Shown here piece by piece: positions 1 through 11,200 of a DNA stretch of 64,000 nucleotides (position 1 is the stretch's first letter; each line of letters opens with the position of its first letter). The position numbers and the translations under genes were made by a program. Origin of the DNA: Gnetum montanum. Taxonomy: Eukaryota; Streptophyta; Gnetopsida; Gnetales; Gnetaceae. The notes under the pieces were generated by a model. The model saw only the letters and a list, made by a program, of their open reading frames with translations. It ran no database searches and was not told the DNA's origin. The stretch lies in NCBI GenBank assembly GCA_015680685.1, contig MNCI01035354.1, positions 76,959 through 140,958 of the forward strand. The letters run 5' to 3'.

Positions 1-745
1 TAGTGATCGTGAGTGTTGGAGGTGTAAAGAAGCTAAACATGTCTATCACAAGGGCAAGGGCAAGATTGCTACAATAGAAGAAGCTACAGATAGTGAATTA
101 TATGATGATCATGGATGTGACATCTATCAGTATGAACATCCTAAGGGATGTTTCCCTATTGTATCACACTTATAGGAGTCTCGTATGCATACCTTAAATC
201 CATGACTTATGTAGAGGCAAACATCCAAAAGATTACCTTATCCTCAAGGTAATTTTAGGTAGTTACACCAACAACAATAGTATTATCCAAGTGGAGCTCC
301 ACCGCAATCATATGAGTAGTATCAACAGTGGCAGCAATCACAATCATGGGCGCTAGCACCACCAAGGCAGAAATACCCTTATCGATAGCTTGATCCATAT
401 GGTTACTATGTTTAGCAACCATTGTCCTCACATGACTCCTCCAGTCATGTCTCTACTTTCTAGCCTCACTACCATCCTTCTAACTATTATTGAACCAATT
501 ATCCTCATGAAAGGAGGGATACCACCTCTTATCCCTATCCTCCTCCTATTCCTACACATGCTCCTCCACCTGCCCAACTACCACCTACTCCACCTATGTA
601 GGGTGAATTACCAACTCAACGACAACATTGTAATGCTACTAGGGTTGTTAACTTACAACCGGTTCATCAGTTGGATGGGTCAAATACTTAATCAAAGAAA
701 AGATCTTTCTTTCAACCTTGTAGTCCTCCTAAGTCCTCTTATACA
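1..745 (+). pseudogene. gag C-terminal part of element A (decayed)
   Basis: Reading frame 1 opens in a Cys/His cluster, CWRCKEAKH, followed by a Lys/Gly-rich stretch and an acidic segment. A second cluster, CDIYQYEHPKGCFP, lies at about 117-172. After it come Gln/Tyr-rich and Pro-rich segments (about 250-600) interrupted by stops. In Ty3/Gypsy elements this is the nucleocapsid end of Gag, which binds element RNA in the particle. The fourth ligand expected of a CX2CX4HX4C knuckle is Gly here and Ala in element B, so the first cluster may never have been a classical knuckle in this family. The capsid part is outside the window. Confidence 0.75.
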
Positions 746-748
746 CCC

Positions 749-1333
749 ATGGTTGACAATCCTATCCTTGCATCCTTCTATGTAGCAAATACCTTCAAGT
801 CCCCTTCAAACCAAATACTACCTAGGATCCATACCATCATGCTTAATCATACTATATTTGATTATATCCATGCTAGAAACCTTCCTAGGAAATTAGCCAA
901 TCCTAGAAGTCCTCTAATTTATTTGCAAATTACTAGGAATGAACCATCCAAGGCTCTTCTCAATTTAGGTTCTAGTGTTAATTTAATTTCTCATGAGTTG
1001 TACATTTCCTAGAACTTACCTCCTCTCAAGAATAGCAACATCATATTATAATTGGTAGACCAATCCATCATTGTTTCATTGCGACTACTAGAAGACATTG
1101 TGACCACTATCTATGGGTGGTCTTATCCTAGAAATTTCCTGGTAATCAAAGTCAAGAACTGCAAAGGGGATTTCCTAATCATCATGGGAAGGGCATGGCT
1201 GAGCACCATTTATGTGAGAATGGGTATCAAAGATGTCTCCTTGGAAATATCTAAAGAAAATGCATTTGGAAAGACTGAGAAAAAGGAAGTTCCATGCATT
1301 GTGTATAACGATACAGAGTGCAATTGTGTGTAA
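749..1333 (+). pseudogene. retropepsin-like protease region of element A
   Basis: Two + strand segments (749-1,012 and 1,052-1,333) carry the family's protease. The active-site area reads LLNLGSSVNLISHELY at about 954-1,008. The Asp normally found before the Gly of the active-site loop is Asn. Downstream, LVIKVKNCKGDFLIIMGRAWLS matches the second half of a retropepsin, where a Leu/Met-Gly-Arg segment is typical. In an active element this enzyme would cut the Gag-Pol polyprotein. Element B has the same Asp-to-Asn change (about 19,150). The two segments are separated by a stop and a frame change. Confidence 0.7.
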
Positions 1334-1568
1334 AAACTCTAGGCTATCAAGTAAGCATCTATCTCTTCATGTAAGCACTATGCAATAGAAGCAAAAATCC
1401 AAAGGTGTTTATACATAGTAGCCACAAAATAGAAGGGCACCTAGTGATTGACCGCTGATTTTGAAAGTAGCACACTTTGCATAGAACTGACTGAGGGCTT
1501 GACATGTGCATATGTCATGAGCATGAATGAACTAGGTCAAATTCATCACCAACTCTCTAACGATACAA

Positions 1569-2720
1569 ATGATGATATTTATTGGGAAGAGTTGGAAATT
1601 GCTGAAATTCAAGCAAGAGCCCCTTGAATTGAAAATGTTACCAGCCAAAATGCAATATGTATTTTTGAAGAATGGAAAGTTGGTTATAATCAATGGAAAT
1701 ATTACTCTAGAGCAAAAAAAGATGCTATTAAAGGTAGTTGAAAAATGGTTAACAACTTTTTCTTGGTCATATCTTGAACTCACAAGGATTGATCCTAGGA
1801 TATGCTAGCATCGTATCTACACCAACCTGTCCATGATGCCAAACAATAACCACAAAGGTGATTGAACCCCAAACTAAAGCAAATCATCAAGGAGAAAATC
1901 AAGCAACTCCTCAAGGTATGGTTCATTTATCCCATTGTGGATAACAAGTGGGTTAATCCACTTGTGATTGTGCCAAAGAAAGATGGCAAGGGGCAGGTCT
2001 ACATTGATTTTTTATTGTTGAAAATGACAACATTCAAAGATCATTTTTGGTTGCCATTTGTTGATTAGGTGCTCAACACAATATCTAGGCATTGCTACTA
2101 TAGTTTCCTAGATGGTCATAGTGGTTATAATGAAATTCAAATTACACCAGAAGACTAAGTAAAGACAACATTCATGAGCCCTTTTGGTACTTTTTCATAT
2201 CACAAGATGTTTTTTGATCTATGCAATGCTCTTACTACATTCCAACACCTAGTTTTAAGCATTTTTCCAAAAAAAAAATTAGTAGTGCTATGAAAGTCTT
2301 CATGGATGACTTCTCCACCTATGGAGCTACATTTGAGCAAACCTTGAACCACCTTGAGCAAGTGCTTAAATGATCTATTGAAACCAAATTGTAGCTTAAT
2401 TTGCAAAAAAGTCACTTAATGGTCTAGGAAGGCATTGTATTGGGGCACAGAATATCACAAGCAAGAATTGAGGTAGACCCTAAAAAAATAAGGGTCATCC
2501 AAGGAATAACTCACTAGCCGAAAATAGTTAAAAACTTTCAGTCATTCCTTGGGCATACTGGCTACTACTAGTGATTCATAGAGAATTTCTCTAAGATCCC
2601 AAAACTATTGGTGGAGCTAACAAAGAAAGATGCTCCCTTTGTCTAGACTATGAAATGTGAAAAAACATTCCAACATCTAAAGGAAAGACTCATGCAATCT
2701 CCAATCCTACAAGCACTTGA
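1569..2720 (+). pseudogene. reverse transcriptase of element A
   Basis: The N-terminal lead-in ELKMLPAKMQYVFL (about 1,630) and the segment PLVIVPKKDGKGQVYIDF (about 1,960-2,010) are typical of Athila/Tat pol. The palm motif FMDDFSTYG follows at about 2,303-2,330, so both catalytic Asp codons survive. After it come VLGHRIS and the thumb/connection segment SFLGHTGYY. In-frame stops occur at Trp and Gln positions, and an A-rich run near 2,270 shifts the frame. RT would copy element RNA into cDNA in the particle. Confidence is high for identity and nil for function. Confidence 0.9.
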
Positions 2721-2724
2721 TTGG

Positions 2725-3070
2725 TCTAGACCCTTCCACATCATGACAAATGCATCAAATTTTGCCTTGGGAGCAGTGTTGACATAGTTATATGATATGA
2801 AATGTCCATACTACATCCACTACACTAGTCAAAGCATTGTGAATGCACAATTAAACTACATCGCTACAGAAAAATAATTATGGCAATGGTGTTTACTCTG
2901 GAGAAGTTTAGGCATTATGTGATTAGATACAAAGTGTTTGTGCACATAGACCATAGTGTCATTTTCTTCCTAATGAGAAAGCCAACAATGAGCCCTCATG
3001 TCATATGATGGCTACTGATCTTGAAGAATTTGATCTTACGATGGTAGATCAAAAGAAAACTAAGAATGCA
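2725..3070 (+). pseudogene. RNase H domain of element A
   Basis: The segment HIMTNASNFALGAVLT opens the RNase H fold. The first acidic residue, expected in T-D-A-S, is Asn. YYIHYTSQSIVNAQLNY follows, then a frameshift near 2,870, then VFVHIDHSVIFFLMRKPTMSPHV, where the next active-site Asp is kept. Element E has a better-preserved copy (35,930-36,242). Confidence 0.8.
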
Positions 3071-3626
3071 ATTACTAATCACTTGTCTTGGCTACAATGG
3101 GACAACAAAGAGGAAGAAGATCCACTATCTTATACATTTCCTAATGAACTCCTCTTTGCTAGGGTTATAAGTCAATAATTTTTGAATGAGCCTCGCTAGT
3201 TGATGAGTGGCGAGGTACCCCTACACTCAACCATACGAATACGAGCGTGCACACGCGATCCGGTTGAACTCCGTAGACTAAATGCCTTAACGCCACAAGA
3301 AACACTTGGGGTTAATCGTTTGTTGTCTTCCCAGGCTTGCTTGTATGTGTCACGGTGTATGTTTAAGCAAGTCTGAGGTATGTGATTTTTTTGGTATTTT
3401 TCAGTTTATCTCCTAAGCTATGAGGGAAAGGGTTGAGAAACTAACTAACTCTAACTAATGTCCTACGTCTAAATTAATTAGCGTCAGCATCCGTTCCTAC
3501 TTATCGGACACACCCTGAACTATGCAATTGTGGCTACCAAACGCTAATCGTTGCTGGGATCACCACACGTAGCACAAGTGCTCGAAGTGGTCATACTGAG
3601 GCACCTATTTAGCTTAAGTGTGATAA

Positions 3627-3920
3627 GCAGCCGATTCCTTGGCTAGCCGTACACACTCGTGGATGCTCGTAGCCAAGTCATACTTATCACACGTTCTAGC
3701 TTAGCAATGAGTAGCCGATTCCTTAACTAGCTGTACACATTGGACTACTACTGGGATTACCAAGCACAGATCCTGGAATACGCTACTGGGTTACCAAGCA
3801 GTCACAATGCTCGTAGTCAAGTCATACTCACGCGTTGCAACGAGCAACCTATTCCTTGATTAGACGTACACATCCGTAGATGCTCATAATCAAGTCATAC
3901 TCGTGCGCACTGGGAAAGCA
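3627..3920 (-). repeat. degenerate tandem repeat inside the solo LTR
   Basis: Units starting near 3,627, 3,711 and 3,841 share a core (CCGATTCCTTG.CTAGCCGTACACA...CGTAG.CAAGTCATACT) of roughly 70-85 bp. The second unit is interrupted by unrelated sequence containing two copies of a TACTGGG-TTACCAAGCA phrase. The element H LTR has two related units (about 63,295-63,468). The older LTRs of the family lack the array. Confidence 0.75.
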
Positions 3921-4148
3921 ATAAATAACAATAATTAAAACCATGTACTACAAGGTTTATCCAATCAAGTTCATCTTTATTGCCGTACACAACTTGTGTT
4001 CAGGTTACAAAGTTGCTCGAATAAAGAGCCGTTCACTCTAGGACTCCTACTGCGGGCACATGGGAAAAATTCTAACTCTGGAGTGTTCAAACTACCAGAG
4101 CTTCGCTACTTCTAGCCAGGATTTGGAAATGAGAGGAGTGCCGCCTCT

Positions 4149-4156
4149 TATTTATA
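4149..4156 (-). promoter_or_regulatory. TATA box of the solo LTR (minus strand)
   Basis: TATAAATA on the minus strand, followed by AGAGGCGGC. It lies just downstream, in the transcription sense, of three GATATC sites at 4,175, 4,195 and 4,209. The same TATAAATAAGAGG context recurs in the solo LTR at 37,612 and the H LTR at 63,712. Confidence 0.7.
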
Positions 4157-5551
4157 GATATGGTGGCAGACTGCGATATCGCAGGGAAAGATGCGATATC
4201 GCGTACGCGATATCACGGCACTATGCATGTCGCATCTCATCACTAGTATAATAGCGTTCTCAACTATCTTCTCACTCAGGAGATGCCATAAGGATTGGAC
4301 CACTAGAAGAAACAATAGTTTCTTCACCTAGTGAAACACTTTATGGAGATTAATGGAGACCTATACAAGGTGTGCACCAATGGCTTGGTTCATTAGTGTG
4401 TCCCTGATGTCAATCAACTGTGCGTTCTCCAAGATGCTCATGAAGGTCCTTATTGAGGACACTATGTTGGGAGATGCATGGCCATTAAAATCCTAATGGT
4501 AGCATACTATTGGCCAATAATCTTCAGGGATACTCACCATTATGTCCGCTCTTGTGAACAATGCCAATGAGATGGTGGAATGATTACTAGAATGGAGGGA
4601 CCTCAATAATGAATTCAACCACTAGAACCCTTCAACATCTAGGGCATTGAATTCATGGGTTCCATCATGCTCATGTAAAATAGAAAGGCATACATCATAG
4701 TCTCTATTGACTATTGTACAAAATGGGTAGAAGCAACAACTATCATTTACTACACATCTTCTACTATTGTTTGGTTTGTACAAAAAAATGTTGTAAATAG
4801 GTCTGGTGTGCCACATGCATTGATTTCTAATAATGGAACTCACTTTATAGGCAAAAGCTCATGCAATACTTGGGGGTTGAACATAAACTCACAACACCAT
4901 ACCATCCCCAAGCTAATGGTCAAGTTGAGGTTACTAATAGGAAAATCACAAGGATACTAACAAGAACTATTAGTAAGTACAAGAAAGACTGGAGCACAAA
5001 ACTCAACGATGTCCTTTGGGCCTACTACTCAACATGGAAACTTCCTATAGGCTATTCTTCGTATGAGCTTATATAAGGAAAATTACCAACACTTCTTATC
5101 TAATCTAAGCTTCATACACTTTCAACTACTTGTGACCTTGACCTTGACTTGAGTCTAGCTCAAAAAGAATGACCAATGAATCTCAACCTACTAGATGATA
5201 ATAAATTAGTAGCCCTATCATCTAACGTGTTGCATAAGGCCTACAACAAAAAACATCATGACCTAAAAATCAAAAACATTAAATTTCAACTAGGAGATAA
5301 GGTTCTCTACTAGAACCCCAAACACATACCTCAATGAACTAAGTTTTAGACATTGTGGGAAGAACCTTACATTATTTATGATAATTTTCCTTCTGGGGCC
5401 ATGATGATCCACAAACTTGCAAGCCCAAATAAGAAACTGTTGTACAACATCCAACAAATAAAACCTTTCCATGAGCATAAGCTAGTTAATACAACAAAAG
5501 CCTCATTAGATGGATAACCATGCTCCATATTTCAGATCTCCTCTTTTCAAA

Positions 5552-5570
5552 TTAGTCGCGGGGGAGATGG
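5552..5570 (+). promoter_or_regulatory. post-pol purine tract of element A, PPT-like
   Basis: TTAGTCGCGGGGGAGATGG lies just after the end of pol, about 1.9 kb before the 3' LTR. It resembles the true PPT next to the LTR (AGTCATGGGGGTA, about 7,454-7,466). The same element occurs in B (15,582-15,600, minus strand) and E (47,768-47,787). A second PPT-like tract is one reading; a conserved untranslated motif is another. Confidence 0.45.
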
Positions 5571-6115
5571 CAAACCATGATAACCATATAAGCGGCTCCT
5601 AAATTTTTTAACTTTTTATTTTACACCATAATTAGTACATATGCTATTTCTTAAACATTTTACACTGTCTTTTATTTTACTTTGGTGTGATTTTCTAACT
5701 TTTGTTAATAAGTGCTAGGTACATTGGTAATGCATTGCTTGATGGTGGTATGTACTTTCTTGTTATTGGATTGTTGGTGTCTGGTTTCTAGCTATGAATT
5801 TTGTTACAGATAATTAGGACATGGTTTCTTTTTTCATGCAATAGGCAGTTAGTCCACAACATCCACCCATTCACAAACTCTATGGTTTTCCTTGTTCTAG
5901 AAATGTGCAGTCCCTTTCTCATTAATAAAATTTTAATAAATTTGTGATTGTGATAGTTTCTAGAATTGGGAAGAATTCAAAGGTTTGAATAGGGTGTGGC
6001 TTTAAGGGGATTTGGAATTCTTTGTGCATTTCTAGTTGCCTAGGTGCATGTGTGTTTTCATGGATTTCTTACTATTTCGTGTCCACTAATAAAAGGAAGT
6101 TGAAAAAAGTCCTTT

Positions 6116-6285
6116 CATGGTGTGGTTCTCATTTAAAAAAGAAGAAAAAAATGATGATAATTCAAAGAAGATCCCTTGGATAAAATAAATGCATGTGTAT
6201 TTTCATGGTGTGGTTCCCATTTCAAAAATAAATAAATAAAAACAATGGAAATTCAAAGAACACCCCTTAGATAAAATAAATGGGC
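6116..6285 (+). repeat. tandem duplication (about 85-90 bp unit)
   Basis: Two diverged copies begin CATGGTGTGGTTC(T/C)CATTT near 6,116 and 6,205, and each ends in TAGATAAAATAAATG or TGGATAAAATAAATG. B and E carry one copy at the matching place, apart from the N-associated duplication in B. Confidence 0.7.
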
Positions 6286-7466
6286 TACAAGCACTGGTTA
6301 TGGGACTCATTCCCTCTAACTAAGGCCCTTCCTCATTTCCTACTTCTTCTCCAATAAGGAATGGTGAAGGCATTCTTGTGTCTCAGGGGATGGACTACTC
6401 TTAGAATGATGATGTAAAGTTACTAAACATGGTTGGTTTTCGTCTAGACTAAGGATGGATCCTATCAAGTCATTTAACCACAAAATCCACAAGGGACTTC
6501 ATGTGACCATAATTAGGAACTCCATTCCACTCTCTCTCATCCATCTATGCTTTTCATGTCTCACTTCACTATTGGTTTCATGTTCTGGTTCAATGTCCTA
6601 GTTTGATATGTTAGAATTTTTACTTAGTTTCTTCTAGGTTTTTGTACTTAACCTTTTGTAACCATTCATCATCCACGAAGCCCACAGACTCTTTGGTTTG
6701 AATTTATGCAAGGGCATAAAAGGCCTGTGCCTACTTTGGGGAGGATCCACTTGCATATCTTCTGGTTAGGTTAGTAAATTTCTTTATCCTTAGATACCAA
6801 CACAATCAAATTCTTCTTGTTTATTCCATCAATGATATCCAATTGTGCACATCTTCACAACATTTTTCAGTGATATTTTCTTTTTATTGTTGTAAATTCT
6901 TACACCCTCTTTAAATATTTTCCTTCTGTTGAACTTTTTTCAAATTTAATGAATCTCTTATCTATTTTACCCTATTTTTCAGCCTTCCCACTAACACAAC
7001 TGAAGGAATCAATCTACCATAATCACAACTTAGCCAAGTGTAACTACCAATGAGACAAGGTATTTAACAACTATGTGTTACATAGTGGATACTAATTCAT
7101 GATTCTATTGTGATTGCACTGGGAAGCATGGACTAGAAGAAAGACTATATTCACCAAGGATGATGCAATAGTACCACATAATGAGGACCATTTGTGATTA
7201 TGGGATCTCTTTTCTCTCTCATTCTTCTACTACCAAGAGGTGTTGGACATCTATGTTATCCAAGGTATTCACTTCTCTTATCATGAACACTCTAGTTTGT
7301 AAAAGTTATAATTTTGCATGTTTGGACACTCAAAGTCTATATGTTCCATTTAAGTAAGTTTGTATGTCACTTAATAATCCCATACCTTCGTAATATATTA
7401 TGTTGTTAGGAACTTGTTCCTCCTCTTCTTCACTCAAGGACAAGTTTTCATTCAGTCATGGGGGTA

Positions 7467-8280
7467 TGATGAAATGTGTTTTTGTCTGCTCCAATGTTAG
7501 GTATGCAACGTTGCATATGCAATGTTGGGGTCTAGATCCAATGTCGAGTATCTGACATCACGGTATATACTTTGGCCTACCTAGGCTTCCATTTTGAGTT
7601 ATTTTTTAGTCAAAGTAGTGAAACGCTTGCCATTTATTTTCCTCAGAGTTAGAATATTGTCTGAGTGCCCACAGAAGGAGTCTAAGTATGTACAATTCTT
7701 TGTTCAAGCACTAATGTACCTAACCACAGTAGTGTGATGGGAATAAAACAAACTCTCTTGACAATCCTTGTAGCACTGAGACTATATTAATGTTTCTCTT
7801 GATGCACTTTACTTAACTACATTTTAATTGAGCAATTTATCCTAGTAGTTAATGAACATAAGCATGACCACTTTGAGTATACATATAGTACTTGGTAACT
7901 TAGCAACACTTAATGTTTGGTATCCCAACAACACTATATGTGTTTAGGATATGTTTAGCAAAGTGGGGTAGTTACTTGTGTTAGGATAGATAGGTAGTAA
8001 ACGAATTAGATTTTAAATTACTTTACTTTTCATTCCTATTGTAGGCAATCACATTTATAAACATAAAATGATAAAAAATCATATATCTCAATTACACTTA
8101 AACCATACCTTTAAGCCTCACAAGTGTAGTTGGGAAGACAATGAATGTTCTCAACACTCATTTCACTTCCTAGAGAAACTAGTGTAATAGATAACTATAG
8201 GTCCATGGAATTCAACTGGATCGCATGTAATGCCTTAGTGATTCATATGGTTGGGTGTATGGGTACCTCATCACTCATCA
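7467..8280 (+). repeat. 3' LTR of element A
   Basis: It starts TGATGAAATG right after AGTCATGGGGGTA (PPT) and ends CTCATCACTCATCA. It is 814 bp. CpG sites in the U3 palindromes are mostly lost, in contrast to the H LTR. Confidence 0.88.
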
Positions 8281-11200
8281 AAAACCTTGAATTTAAATAG
8301 GTTTGAGCCAACACAAGAGTTACTTCAACAAAAATAATGAGTTCCATAACTGAATCAATTACTGGAGAAATAAGCATAGAGGGAATCTTAAAGAAGATTA
8401 ACCAAATATAATGAATTAGCTTGACAATTATCAATTAAGGAGTTTCAGATTTGAACAATGAGAAAGGTCTTATTAATAGATCAATTATCCAATGACCTAC
8501 AATTATATGAGAATAACGTGAGCCAATTGTGCCTTTAAACTCTTGTAATGATTGTAACTATTAGAGATTATCATATAAGGCCCAAAGTAGATTTGTTTAA
8601 GGGATGGAGGATCCAAAGGGAATTGGAAGAAAAAGCTTGTAAAGACTCTTATATATAATGGAATTTTAAACAAGTTCTATCTATCTCTTTTAGCTTTCAT
8701 CTCTTAGTTTAGCATGTCTAGTTGAAAAGCTTTTCTTATTTGTTTAGTTTAGATATTGCATAGTTACACATGAATGGATTGTTAGTTTTGGAATAAGCTA
8801 TTTTCTCTATGAGTGGAGGTTTAGCTTAGTTTTGTTATTTTAGTTGGATGGGATAACTTCAATAAGAATCAATCCTTAATCAATTTAGCATAGAGATATT
8901 ATCATCTTTATAGGATTTTGAGCTCTTATAAATAATTTATTTCCTTAGTGTCATACTCTCTTTAGCAAAAATTTTGTGACCTAGCTTTGAGAAGTTAGCT
9001 AGCAAATAGCTCAGAATTTAAGAATGACACTTTCTATAAAATTGACCATTTGTTATATGTGTGTCTCGCAATATTTAAAGCTAGATTTATAGAAGGGCTA
9101 TTCAATTTTTTTATTTATGTTAAGAGATATCTAGAAGAGATAGTCACTAACTACATAAAAGGCAAACAATTTTGTAAATAAATCTTTCTATTTCATTGAT
9201 ACGTCTTTATTATTATTTACACTTAGCCATACTTAGCTTGTTAAAAACCAACAAGAAGCTATTTGTGGATATTTGTCCCTTAGTCTTACCAAAACTAGCA
9301 ACCACATAAAATGAGTTTAACTAAAAATTTGTTCATTATGGTGGAGTTGTTCCCAATTCTACCACAACAATTAGCAAAAAAAATATAATATATCATTACT
9401 AGGAATGAAACAAGCTATTGAATTATCAAACTAAATCATAACTAGAATGATTTTATTGAGGTATATATGTTAGGGTAAAGACCATGATAAATAATACATG
9501 ACATTAATAAAAATAAATGTAAAGTTCATATGACTTACCAAGATTGAAAAGTAAACCTAAAAATCTATAATCAAAATTCAACCAATAAGAAATCATAAAA
9601 CTTGGTTGCAAATAAATGTTGAAATTTTGCTAATGTAGTTACATATTTTTAGATACTTTTTCAACATTAAATATCCTTACCAACTTCAACATCACAAAAT
9701 ACCATACATAGTCATACCAAAAATGATGTAACTAATTATTATTGAATTTGCATAACCTCTGATATAATGTTAGAATTTAGTGACATTTAAAGGATCATTG
9801 AATCAAAGAAATTGCATACTAAGGCTTCAATTTTATATAGAATTATATTTTTAAAAAAGAGCAATTAAGATAATGAAATTTTTATCTTCATGTTTAGTAA
9901 TATAAATTAATCTACACCTGTAGCATATATGATTGTTCATCAACCCACTTGTTTAAGATATTTGATTTTTTTAAGTTGAAATTTTAATAAATCACATATA
10001 GATACTTTTCTTATTCAACTCAAGTTACATATGTTTTCATGAACTAGTCTAAATCCTCTTCTATCTTCTTTGATTTTTGAAAATGATTTGACCATTTTTG
10101 TTGATTAATTTTAATAGCTTAATGATAACACTACTCCTTTACAGAGAAAAAGGTCTAGGATTTAATTTTAATGCTTCAACCCATTAATTTTCTTTTATTT
10201 TCTTAGATTTGCCTAGGATTCTAACCCATAATTTTTCTTCAATTTTATTTTGTTTTCTCTAATTTGCATTTTCTTAGTTTTTTATTTCATTTTCACTTTA
10301 TGTTAATTCCATCATTTCTATTGTTATTTGTGGCTTTTGTTTATCAAGTTTTTTTATTTGCTTAGTTTTGCTATTGAATTAGTCCTAGAGGATACGAAAG
10401 GACCTACCTTAATCTATGGGAACTATGTTTGATATGCTTGGTCTTAGGACCAGGGCATATTCATGATAGTTTTTCTATATTTTATGAAAATTAGTTGTGT
10501 TGGTAAGTTGTGAGTAATGAGCATGAAAGGTGGTGGTAGGCATGGTAGTACGTAGGATAACCTTTAACCAAAGTCAAAGGAGGTGGTAGGAAGTTTAAGC
10601 ACCTTATGTCCTCATACATTTTTTTATATGATTCTCAAGATTTTATATCATTGATTAAACTATCAAACTCTTAGTGAAAGTTACCACTTTATACCTAATA
10701 TAATAAATTAGTTGTTATACGTATTTGCTATAAGTGTCAATTTTACCACTACCATGAAATACACTATAAATTGATATATAATTAACATTAATTTTAGCAA
10801 TGTTAAGCTTACTATAAATATACCAAACTTTAACAGTTTAAACCATGTACGATATCCTATCATGTGAAATTTACTACATCCATGTTATGTTACATCAAAG
10901 TTAAAAAGTATTGGACTACCTATAAATGCTATTTGAATTGAGCCTAATGATTCATGCACAAAAAAATTTGAAAGGTTTACTACTTTTGGCAAGTAATAAA
11001 ATGCAAGTCATCTATTAAACAATGACAAACATCTTTTGTGATTTTTGCATTGAAGCCATTCTGAAAAAAAATTTAATTATCACATATTAGCTATAAAATA
11101 ATCAAAAAATATAACCTATTACAATAGTAACATAGAAAACTAAAGAAAAATTAAAGTGTTATAAAGCAAAGTTACTAATTAAGAAATAAAATCAAAGCTA

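Larger units (their letters stand above)
3201..4242 (-). mobile_element. solo LTR (reverse) inserted in the integrase of element A
   Basis: The ends are TGATGAGTGG...CTCATCA and the flanks are a perfect 5-bp duplication, CTAGT at 3,196-3,200 and 4,243-4,247. There is no internal sequence, so this is a solo LTR left by LTR-LTR recombination. It is 1,042 bp, longer than most LTRs of the family here (about 810-875 bp), because of tandem repeats at about 3,627-3,920. It keeps many CpGs and is closest to the LTR of element H (62,875-63,872), so it is one of the youngest insertions. Confidence 0.93.
3080..5530 (+). pseudogene. integrase of element A, interrupted by a solo LTR
   Basis: The integrase linker starts before the solo LTR at 3,201 and resumes at 4,248. 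The zinc-binding region is at about 4,430-4,570 (HEGPY, SCEQCQ). The core includes VSIDYCTKWVEA (about 4,700, first Asp present) and HALISNNGTHFIG (about 4,815-4,853), where the second catalytic Asp is Asn. YHPQANGQVEVTN follows near 4,900 and keeps the Glu. The tail (SLNLLDDNKLVAL..., WEEPYIIYDNFPSGAMMIHK, IQQIKPFHEHKLVN) ends near 5,530 with no chromodomain. Many stops break it. Identity is firm from the order and the integrase core. Confidence 0.88.
5531..7466 (+). other. long post-pol non-coding zone of element A
   Basis: About 1.9 kb between the pol end and the 3' LTR, also present in B and E and partly in F. Conserved blocks include a CCTACTTTGGGGAGGATCCAC segment near 6,735 and the stretch before the LTR with AGTCATGGGGGTA. 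In E and partly in B this zone keeps an open frame (see 48,348-48,917), but in A the frame is broken. A tandem duplication at 6,116-6,285 is private to A. Confidence 0.7.
1..8280 (+). mobile_element. Element A: Athila/Tat-like Ty3/Gypsy LTR retrotransposon, 5' end outside the window
   Basis: Domains run in Ty3/Gypsy order on the + strand: gag end with a Cys/His cluster, protease, RT, RNase H, integrase without a chromodomain, about 1.9 kb of non-coding sequence, then a 3' LTR. The integrase tail and the long post-pol zone fit the Athila/Tat clade. The body is split by a reverse solo LTR at 3,201-4,242. Stops and frameshifts occur throughout, so it cannot encode its own proteins. The 5' LTR lies to the left of the window, so the target duplication cannot be checked. 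Confidence 0.9.

Noticed and set aside
390-785. 131-codon Leu-rich + strand frame in element A
   Set aside because: Out-of-frame reading of the Pro/Tyr-rich gag tail. The minus-strand relatives in B at 19,458-19,724 behave the same way.
3201-4242. CRISPR-like array suggested by the regular repeats
   Set aside because: Units are degenerate, few, and inside an LTR with clear ends and target duplication in plant DNA.
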